From Nitrospinota bacterium (GTDB taxonomy: Bacteria; Nitrospirota; Nitrospiria; Nitrospirales; UBA8639), in assembly GCA_022561525.1 (NCBI GenBank), contig JADFRB010000186.1, positions 1-5,096 on the forward strand: DNA of 5,096 bases. The letters are read 5' to 3'. A program made the translations under genes and the position numbers. The stretch's first letter is position 1. Every line of letters begins with the position of its first letter. Below the pieces are notes generated by a model that saw nothing but the letters and a program-made list of their open reading frames with translations, did not search any database and was not told the origin of the DNA. Shown piece after piece: positions 1-4,036 of the stretch.

Positions 1-143
1 AGCATGGAGCCCATGGTGATCAGGGCCATGGTGCGGATGCCGGCGGGGTAGCCACGCAGCTCGCGCTCCAGGCCGATGAGGCCGCCCAAGCCGGCGGCCA
101 TGACGAGGCGGCCGAGGATCTCGAGCTGATCGACGGCGTCCAT
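1..143 (-). CDS. MgtC/SapB family membrane protein, N-terminal fragment
   Basis: The minus strand encodes 47 complete codons that run off the left edge of the window. Residues 17-47 carry the family hallmark: a glycine-rich first helix (AGLGGLIGLERE, residues 17-28) followed by GYPAGIRTMALITMGSM (31-47). This is the conserved G-L-E-R-E and R-x-x-P/A-G-x-R-T pattern of MgtC/SapB inner-membrane proteins. Members are linked to Mg2+ homeostasis or ATPase/phosphate control, but many are of unknown role, so no specific function is claimed. I chose the ATG at 143-141 because GGGAG (156-152) lies 8 bases upstream. The frame stays open to a stop at 221-219 but has no better start. GC is about 70% with almost all codons ending in G or C, unlike every other gene here. 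It is divergently oriented from the toxin-antitoxin operon. Confidence 0.85.
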   Translation of the reverse strand, partial: MDAVDQLEILGRLVMAAGLGGLIGLERELRGYPAGIRTMALITMGSM

Positions 144-386
144 CAGGTAGTCTCCCGGCTCGTTCTGTTCATCATCGTTCTCATCGTCTAATCCAATCCG
201 CGACCTCAGGTCACTTTTTACCGCACTCTTAATATTCCATTACCGTTGGCATTGCCCACCCTAAATCATTTCAATCACCAAGACGATCCCAAGCTAAAGA
301 AAACCTGGATCCCCGATAAAGGATGTCGGGGATGACGGCAACGTAAATGATTCGCCACCGTGTTTCCTCGGTGGGAGAGCCAGAAA
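144..386. other. Divergent intergenic region, mostly featureless
   Basis: This is the spacer between the minus-strand MgtC-family gene and the plus-strand toxin-antitoxin operon. GC drops from ~70% to under 50% within it. It contains a short 5-bp-arm palindrome, GACCT-C-AGGTC, at 202-212, and the REP-like hairpin listed separately at 304-338. I could not find a convincing promoter for the MgtC-family gene and saw no recognisable Mg2+ riboswitch. Open frames crossing this stretch have no recognisable protein content. Confidence 0.5.
304..338. repeat. REP-like hairpin (ATCCCCGA/TCGGGGAT)
   Basis: A perfect 8-bp inverted repeat, ATCCCCGA (309-316) and TCGGGGAT (326-333), encloses a 9-base loop (317-325). 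It is flanked by CCTGG (304-308) and GACGG (334-338), whose outermost two bases also pair. The overall pattern (CTGGATCCCCGA, loop, TCGGGGATGACGG) resembles a dispersed intergenic repeat I remember from many bacterial genomes. The family assignment is from memory. The hairpin itself is directly visible. No U-tract follows on either strand, so it does not look like an intrinsic terminator. Confidence 0.65.
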
Positions 387-415
387 TTGCGGAAAAACTG
401 ATGTGGAGCTATAAT
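387..415 (+). promoter_or_regulatory. Predicted promoter of the FitA-like/PIN toxin-antitoxin operon
   Basis: A perfect -10 hexamer TATAAT (410-415) lies 17 bases downstream of TTGCGG (387-392), which matches the first three bases of the -35 consensus. Transcription would begin near 421-423, about 20 bases before the antitoxin start, leaving room for the GGAGG at 437-441. The 17-bp spacing and perfect -10 make this a good sigma-70 candidate. The weak -35 would suit an autoregulated operon. Confidence 0.65.
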
Positions 416-435
416 GGTTTCAAAATAGAACCATT
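413..435. promoter_or_regulatory. Candidate operator: 7-bp inverted repeat over the start site
   Basis: AATGGTT (413-419) and AACCATT (429-435) form a perfect inverted repeat with 9 bases between arms and a centre-to-centre distance of 16 bp. It overlaps the end of the -10 box and the expected transcription start. Ribbon-helix-helix antitoxins of the FitA/VapB kind commonly bind such palindromes in their own promoter, with the toxin as co-repressor. Its use as the operator here is inferred from position and symmetry. In RNA the arms could also form a small hairpin just before the ribosome binding site. Confidence 0.5.
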
Positions 436-443
436 TGGAGGCT

Positions 444-683
444 ATGTTGACCGTCAATCTTTCTGTAAAAAATGTTCCCAAGGAATGGGTGGAGCAATTG
501 CGGCAACGAGCAAGAAAGCATCATCGCTCGCTTCAAGGTGAACTGCTGGCCATACTTGAGGAAAGCGTGAAACAGCAAGACAAGATTTCTCTACAGGGCC
601 TCTTAGCAGAATTACGGCAGCGTGGACTGCGCACACCTAAAGAGTCGGTGACAATTATTCGGAATGATCGTGATGGCCGCTAA
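444..683 (+). CDS. FitA-like ribbon-helix-helix antitoxin
   Basis: This 79-residue protein is the antitoxin of a type II toxin-antitoxin pair. The N-terminus (LTVNLSVKNVPKEW, residues 2-15) gives the DNA-binding beta strand. It is followed by an amphipathic helix (VEQLRQRARKHHRS) and the RSLQGELLAILEE segment typical of FitA-like/Arc-type RHH proteins. The charged C-terminal half (~45-79) would wrap the toxin and inhibit it. The RHH dimer should also repress its own promoter. ATG at 444 is my start, but GGAGG (437-441) is only 2 bases away. The next codon, TTG at 447, has a better 5-base spacing and may be used instead, and a TTG at 435 is also in frame. The gene overlaps the toxin start by 11-20 bases, the usual antitoxin-first arrangement. 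Confidence 0.85.
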   Translation: MLTVNLSVKNVPKEWVEQLRQRARKHHRSLQGELLAILEESVKQQDKISLQGLLAELRQRGLRTPKESVTIIRNDRDGR

Positions 684-1056
684 AGTCATTGATACATCAG
701 CCTTGGCCGCAGTCGTATTTGCGGAACCGGATGGCCGGCGGATTGCGGCTCGAATGGAAAATCATGATCTACTTGCTCCATTCCTACTACCATTTGAGTT
801 AGCGAATGTTTGTCTCATGAAGATTCGAAGGCATCCTGCCCAAAAAACGTTATTGTTGGCTGGTTATGAGATGGTCAGTCGTTTGCCGCTGACGTTCATG
901 GCGGTCAACATGACTGAGGTCCTTGGCCTAGCCCAAGACAAGGCTCTGACAGCTTACGATGCTTCTTTTCTCTGGTTGGCGAAGACGCTCGATGTTGAAT
1001 TGATGACCTTGGATAAAACCTTAGCTAAGGCGTTTGCACCTCGAAAAGGTAAATAG
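664..1056 (+). CDS. vapC: PIN-domain toxin, VapC/FitB family
   Basis: This 130-residue PIN-domain ribonuclease is the toxin partner of the RHH protein just upstream. Counting from ATG 664, the acidic metal-binding residues are all present: D10 in VIDTSAL, E45 in PFELANV, D99 in AYDASFLWLA and D117 in TLDKTL. That is the complete four-residue pattern of active VapC proteins, which cut tRNA or rRNA in a Mg2+-dependent way. The target here cannot be read from sequence. The length matches the family norm (~125-140). The start is uncertain: ATG 664 gives a 20-base overlap with the antitoxin gene and ATG 673 an 11-base overlap. Neither has a strong Shine-Dalgarno, so translational coupling to the antitoxin is likely. 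The C-terminus is complete and ends in basic residues. It is apparently intact, in contrast to the second PIN-like toxin at 1555-1901. Confidence 0.9.
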   Translation: MIVMAAKVIDTSALAAVVFAEPDGRRIAARMENHDLLAPFLLPFELANVCLMKIRRHPAQKTLLLAGYEMVSRLPLTFMAVNMTEVLGLAQDKALTAYDASFLWLAKTLDVELMTLDKTLAKAFAPRKGK

Positions 1057-1138
1057 GCCCTGCTCTTGCCAGGCACGGGGCATTAATAAGTTTGTCCTTC
1101 CCCTCCAGTTGAAAAACCCTATTTGTTTCTTGAGTGTC

Positions 1139-1333
1139 TTCCCGCCTTCGGGCGCGGCGGAGCCTCCGTACCGAATCGACCTCTCGGCGAGGGCTGTTTG
1201 AGCGCAGCGAGTTCCCTCGCCATCTTATTCGGTACGGAGGCGGAGGCACCCGGAGGGCCGCGTACGGGCGAAAGTGGTTTTGGGTCCTTTTGCCGAAACA
1301 AAAGGACCTCGTCTGCAGGGGCGAAACCCTGCA
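1139..1333. repeat. Composite palindromic repeat element with nested hairpins
   Basis: This GC-rich block contains several consecutive hairpins. A small TTCG-loop stem lies at 1143-1154. A large nested stem has a perfect 15-bp outer arm (1162-1176 with 1227-1241) and a perfect 8-bp inner arm, GGCGAGGG (1186-1193) with CCCTCGCC (1214-1221). A perfect 10-bp stem follows, GGTCCTTTTG (1283-1292) with CAAAAGGACC (1299-1308) and loop CCGAAA. The last is a 7-bp stem, TGCAGGG (1314-1320) with CCCTGCA (1327-1333) and loop GCGAAA. GGAGGC is tandemly duplicated at 1236-1247. The segment with GAGCGCAGCGAG (1200-1211) resembles repeats that I recall giving spurious short proteins in many genomes. Open frames on both strands here are by-products of the repeat. 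Outer limits are approximate. Confidence 0.7.
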
Positions 1334-1554
1334 TCTAATAATTCTTGGAAATGGGTCAGTAAAAGGATCAAAAAGGGGTCAATCATATTTACTAATTAAT
1401 TATGGTTTTGTGGTCAATTTGAACATTCCTGCCTTCCCTGCTATTTCAAACCACGAAGCAGGGGGCAGAGTACTTGAAATTTATTAGAATTGAATCAAGC
1501 ACCCTGCCCCCTTGACTATTCCTCGTCCTGTATTTCCAGCCTTATGTTCTGGAT
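1334..1554. other. AT-rich intergenic stretch between the two toxin-antitoxin modules
   Basis: There is no gene here, apart from a reading frame spilling out of the neighbouring repeat. It holds three short motifs, GGGTCA (1353-1358), GGATCA (1365-1370) and GGGTCA (1376-1381), about one helical turn apart. It also has a 10-bp AT palindrome, TAATTAATTA (1393-1402), a second GGTCAAT (1412-1418) and the long hairpin listed separately at 1460-1512. The combination resembles debris of a REP/RAYT or IS200-like element end, but no transposase coding sequence is visible. Confidence 0.4.
1460..1512 (-). repeat. Long REP-like hairpin, better paired on the minus strand
   Basis: An 18-bp arm (1460-1477, beginning AGGGGGCAGAG) pairs with 1495-1512 (ending CTGCCCCCT). 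Sixteen of 18 positions are Watson-Crick, with a 17-base loop that contains two AATT tracts able to pair. The two imperfect positions are A-C on the plus strand but G-T/G-U on the minus strand, so the minus-strand hairpin is the fully paired one. Such strand-biased G-rich hairpins are typical of REP sequences mobilised by Y1 (RAYT/IS200-like) transposases. That link is an inference. The hairpin lies just downstream of the broken DUF5615 gene. Confidence 0.6.
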
Positions 1555-1901
1555 TCATTTTTCTTCAAAGATTCGGATTTGGTCCGTTGCTAAAAGGACT
1601 CTTTGTCCAGGTTTCAAGGTTGGGATTATGTTGGCTAGTGCCTTGAAATCGATCCTTTGATTTGGGCTAAGGTGGGATTATGGATGGCGATCCATACTAT
1701 TGCCCAAGGTGGTCCGTGGTTGGTCCAAAAATCTGCGTCGCGAGAAACAAACACAATGTCTTGTTTTGAGAATGTTTTCCGCAAAACATCATCCGATACG
1801 TCAGAAAGTTCTTTGTCAACGACATGAATCGCCTCAATACCGTTCTGGGTCAGTAGACGCGCTAAACTCCACGGAAGGTTGTTATCGATGACAACCTTCA
1901 T
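1555..1901 (-). pseudogene. DUF5615 PIN-like toxin gene with a one-base frameshift
   Basis: The gene starts at ATG 1901-1899, overlapping the DUF433 stop as ATGA. It encodes MKVVIDNNLPWSLARLL and the conserved acidic positions of PIN-like DUF5615/COG4634 proteins: D6, D37/D38 and the SRDADFW motif (D55, D57). The frame stops early at 1637-1635 after 88 residues. After about residue 83 the expected tail continues in another frame: IDFKALANIIPTLKPG and then QRVLLATDQIRIFEEK, with a stop at 1557-1555. The total span of 347 bases is exactly one short of 116 codons, so a single deleted base (around 1653-1658, in an AAAGG stretch on the minus strand) explains everything. An intact protein would have about 115 residues, the family norm. 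The break could be real decay or a sequencing/assembly error. If it is real, the catalytic core survives but the final helix and strand are replaced by about six wrong residues, so a truncated protein may still be made. Confidence 0.82.
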
Positions 1902-2134
1902 GCTGCAGGCAAGGTTGGTTTGCCTGGAATCTCTGCTACATTCCTGGCAAAGAGCAAGGCATCGTGAAGGTCATCAGCGGTCAGGTTTGGATATTCCTTG
2001 AATATTTCCTCTTGACTCTCGTTGTTAGCCAGCATTTCCAAAACCACATACACAGGGATACGGGTCCCTGAGAATACCGGTTTTCCGCCACAGCGTTCTG
2101 GGTCAACAATGATGCGACCTGGCAACGTTTTCAT
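1898..2134 (-). CDS. DUF433 family antitoxin
   Basis: This 78-residue protein matches DUF433 (PF04255/COG2442) from end to end. It has IIVDPERCGGKPVFSGTRIP at residues 8-27, then an amphipathic segment, EEIFKEYPNLTADDLHDAL (42-60), and a short tail. The family has a winged or simple HTH-like fold and is regularly found directly upstream of DUF5615 PIN-like proteins as the presumed antitoxin and autorepressor, which is exactly the order here. The stop overlaps the toxin start by 4 bases (ATGA), indicating translational coupling. The start at ATG 2134-2132 gives the normal family length. AGGTG (2147-2143) is a modest ribosome binding site 8 bases upstream. The frame is open to an ATG at 2248, but that extension looks unlike protein and crosses a C9 run. 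No promoter could be assigned with confidence. Confidence 0.88.
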   Translation of the reverse strand: MKTLPGRIIVDPERCGGKPVFSGTRIPVYVVLEMLANNESQEEIFKEYPNLTADDLHDALLFARNVAEIPGKPTLPAA

Positions 2135-2436
2135 CTTTTTGCACCTATGGCCTTTAAGGTTTGCAAAGCTTGGAAAAGCAGGATACCAAAAATGAGTTCT
2201 TTCGCCTAGTCGGTAATCTTCAGAAGTTTGGGGGGGGGTATTGGCCATTCTTTAAATTTCTGGGTTTCGTCCCCGCCGACTGTCTTGTCATTTCGAACGG
2301 AGTGAGAAATCTAAGTCAGGGGAAGGCAGAGATTTCTCCTAAGGGTCGAAATGACAAGAGGAGGGGAGGGGGACTTAAGGACGATCAGCTATGGTTTTTA
2401 CCAATGCTTTGTCGGAAGAACCAGAAATATTTGGCG
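2135..2436. other. Intergenic region between the kinase gene end and the DUF433 start
   Basis: No gene is supported here. The stretch must hold the promoter of the DUF433/DUF5615 operon and the 3' end of the two-component operon, both on the minus strand. I found neither a clear -35/-10 pair (TATCCT at 2189-2184 lacks a matching -35) nor a stem followed by a U-tract. It contains a run of nine G at 2230-2238 and the 75-bp inverted repeat at 2284-2358. A plus-strand open frame (2161-2550) runs across the repeat and into the antisense of the kinase, and is not a credible gene. Confidence 0.5.
2284..2358. repeat. 75-bp inverted-repeat element (CTTGTCATTTCGA arms)
   Basis: The outer arms CTTGTCATTTCGA (2284-2296) and TCGAAATGACAAG (2346-2358) are perfectly complementary over 13 bp. 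The inner arms GAGAAATCT (2304-2312) and AGATTTCTC (2330-2338) are perfect over 9 bp. A 7-by-7 mismatched segment separates the two blocks, and the loop is 2313-2329. The whole element is symmetric about 2321. The left half, a TCATTTCGA-ACGGAGTGAGAAATCT pattern, is of a type I recall as a common dispersed repeat that yields ERSEK-like peptides when mis-annotated. No U-tract flanks it, so terminator function is not indicated. It could still protect the 3' end of the kinase mRNA. Confidence 0.75.
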
Positions 2437-3843
2437 TTAGGCTTGGCCAAGCAGAGGAAGGAAAATGGTGAAGCGGGAGCCTTGGCCTGGGGTGCTTTCT
2501 ACCTGGATTTGGCCTTGGTGGGTTTCGGCGATCCATTTGCAAATGGCTAAGCCTAATCCTGTGCCTTTCTGGGCATGGGCGCGAGCGGTATCGGAACGAA
2601 AGAATCGGTCGAATACCAATTTTTGCTCATCGGGGCTGATGCCAATCCCATTATCCTGCACCGATATTTTGGCCATACCGTTGGCGTGCTCTAGGTTGAT
2701 TTCTACGGTGCCTTTTTCTCGAGAATACTTGACTGCGTTATCCACGATATTCAAGAAGAGTTCGCGAAGGCGCCATTCATCTCCAACCACTTGAGTCGGT
2801 TCCAGCGTTCCTAAGACGGTCTCAACCTCCCTATCCTTTCCCAGTACGATGGCTTGATGTTGAATTTCCTGAACCAATTGGTCGAGCTGGACTGGCTCTT
2901 TGGCAATCTTTATTTCCCCCAGATCGGCGCGGGATAAAAATAACAGTTCGTCAACGATCCGGCTCATACGATCAATCTCTTCGAGGTTACTTTCCAAGAC
3001 TTCACGATAGACTTCCGGGGTTCTCTCTTTTCTCAATGCTAGTTCCGTTTCCCCTTTGGTAATGGTCAATGGTGTGCGTAATTCATGTGACGCGTCAGCG
3101 CTGAATTGCCGAATTTGCCGAATGGAGGCTTCGAGGCGGGCAATCATATCGTTAAAGGTTGAGGCCAGTCGGCCAATTTCATCGGCGGAGGTCGTGTGAA
3201 TTCGTTGCGTGAGGTCTCCGGCGGCAATGCGCTGAGCCGCGAGGGTGATGGTATCGACTGGACGAAGGGCACGGCCAGCCAAAAACCATCCGCCGAACAT
3301 CGAGACAATCACAGCTAATGGAGAACCAATCAGCAGCACAAATACCAGGCGATTCAGCATTTCTTCAACAGGCCGAAGTGAGGTCCCAACTCGTAAGATA
3401 TTGACGAGGGTTTCTCCGTGCTTGATGGGATACGACAAGAGTCGAATCGAGATTCCACCTTGGAAGCGTACGGACTCATAGGTGGCTTCACCTTGTAAGG
3501 CCGCTTGCATGGCCGATTCACTTAACGGAATATTTCGAGTTGTAATGTTGGCCGATTGCAGGGTGATTTGCCCCTGAGGCCCGAATATCTGGAAAAATTT
3601 ATCCAGCAATGCGAGTTCAGGAAAGGCTTGTGCCAGGTCGTCGAGCAACAGAAATGGCCCGAATCGATGTTCTTCCAATGAGCGAGCCGCGGCCATGGCC
3701 GCGTCTTCGAGTGAGTGGTCTATTTGATCTTCTAATGCGCGAGACATAACGAGATACAAGGCGCTGGCAAACAAAATCATGATCAATGCTAAGCCGCAAC
3801 CATACCAGATGGTGAGGCGGACACGAATCGACGTGTTACTCAT
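2437..3843 (-). CDS. Two-component sensor histidine kinase, HAMP-containing, CusS-like
   Basis: This 468-residue inner-membrane kinase is the partner of the response regulator encoded upstream. Counting from ATG 3843, transmembrane 1 is ~13-32, followed by a periplasmic sensor of ~130 residues (33-165). Transmembrane 2 is ~166-190, HAMP ~188-241 (ALRPVDTITLAAQRIAAGDL) and HisKA has H253 in SADASHELRTPLT. HATPase_c spans ~355-466, with the N box LFLNIVDNAVKYS (N365, N369), G1 DNGIGI (397-402), F box FDRFFR (411-416) and G2 GTGLGLA (427-433). All catalytic motifs are intact. The layout and sensor size resemble heavy-metal (CusS/IrlS-type) kinases, but the stimulus cannot be read from sequence. 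GAAAGG (3855-3850), 6 bases before ATG 3843, sets the start. An upstream ATG at 3906 lies inside the palindrome and adds 21 implausible residues. The 174-base gap from the regulator is unusually long for such a pair. Confidence 0.93.
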   Translation of the reverse strand: MSNTSIRVRLTIWYGCGLALIMILFASALYLVMSRALEDQIDHSLEDAAMAAARSLEEHRFGPFLLLDDLAQAFPELALLDKFFQIFGPQGQITLQSANITTRNIPLSESAMQAALQGEATYESVRFQGGISIRLLSYPIKHGETLVNILRVGTSLRPVEEMLNRLVFVLLIGSPLAVIVSMFGGWFLAGRALRPVDTITLAAQRIAAGDLTQRIHTTSADEIGRLASTFNDMIARLEASIRQIRQFSADASHELRTPLTITKGETELALRKERTPEVYREVLESNLEEIDRMSRIVDELLFLSRADLGEIKIAKEPVQLDQLVQEIQHQAIVLGKDREVETVLGTLEPTQVVGDEWRLRELFLNIVDNAVKYSREKGTVEINLEHANGMAKISVQDNGIGISPDEQKLVFDRFFRSDTARAHAQKGTGLGLAICKWIAETHQGQIQVESTPGQGSRFTIFLPLLGQA

Positions 3844-3849
3844 CGGCTG

Positions 3850-3855
3850 CCTTTC
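3850..3855 (-). promoter_or_regulatory. Kinase ribosome binding site abutting the palindrome
   Basis: GAAAGG, read on the minus strand, lies 6 bases before the kinase ATG and starts directly at the first base outside the 181-bp palindrome. It decides the start at 3843. Being right at the foot of a long hairpin, it stays single-stranded when the hairpin forms, so the structure could present the site to ribosomes rather than hide it. Confidence 0.65.
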
Positions 3856-4036
3856 AGGACCTGAGAGAACATAACTTGGACATCTCGCATCCAATCTTCG
3901 GGCCATCTTTGAACGGGCCTCAATCGAAACACTCTCACCATAGCTGTGCTATGCCTCGAGTGTTTCTCAATCGTTCCGTCCAAATCCGACCCAAATCTTG
4001 GCGCGATAGTGTCCAAGTTATTTTCTCTCAGGTCCT
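3856..4036. repeat. 181-bp imperfect palindrome between regulator and kinase (MITE-like)
   Basis: Every paired position satisfies i + j = 7892, so the element is symmetric about 3946 without net gaps. Perfect blocks from outside inward are 14 bp (AGGACCTGAGAGAA 3856-3869 with 4023-4036), 11 bp (TAACTTGGACA 3872-3882 with 4010-4020), 9 bp (GAAACACTC 3926-3934 with 3958-3966) and 6 bp (CATAGC 3939-3944 with 3948-3953, 3-base loop). In the middle, roughly two thirds of positions in 3891-3919 also pair, and more G-U pairs form in the minus-strand (sense) RNA. Its right end encodes the last five codons and stop of the regulator. Its left end touches the kinase ribosome binding site. There is no transposase gene and no obvious target-site duplication. 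A MITE-like origin is inferred. Confidence 0.85.

Noticed and set aside
144..300. Mg2+-sensing riboswitch upstream of the MgtC-family gene
   Set aside because: The leader is short and I saw only a 5-bp palindrome, with none of the multi-stem structure such a riboswitch needs.
1283..1308. Intrinsic terminator for the toxin-antitoxin operon
   Set aside because: The 10-bp stem is perfect, but no U-tract follows on either strand and it lies about 230 bases after the toxin stop.
1119..1487. Overlapping open frames on both strands (1119-1334, 1123-1338, 1134-1487)
   Set aside because: They are translations of the GC-rich palindromic repeat, with low-complexity Arg/Gly/Pro-rich products and no ribosome binding sites.
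304..1512. CRISPR array
   Set aside because: The repeats are few, unrelated to each other, palindromic and irregularly spaced. There is no repeat-spacer periodicity.
2135..2248. 38-residue N-terminal extension of the DUF433 protein
   Set aside because: DUF433 proteins are about 75-80 residues. The extension has no family similarity and runs over a C9 tract, and ATG 2134 has a usable ribosome binding site.
2161..2550. Plus-strand open frame of 129 codons
   Set aside because: It runs through the G9 tract and the 75-bp repeat, then antisense to the kinase ATPase domain.
3844..3906. 21-residue N-terminal extension of the histidine kinase from ATG 3906
   Set aside because: It is encoded inside the palindrome arm, has no ribosome binding site and is not hydrophobic or domain-like. 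GAAAGG before ATG 3843 gives the natural start.
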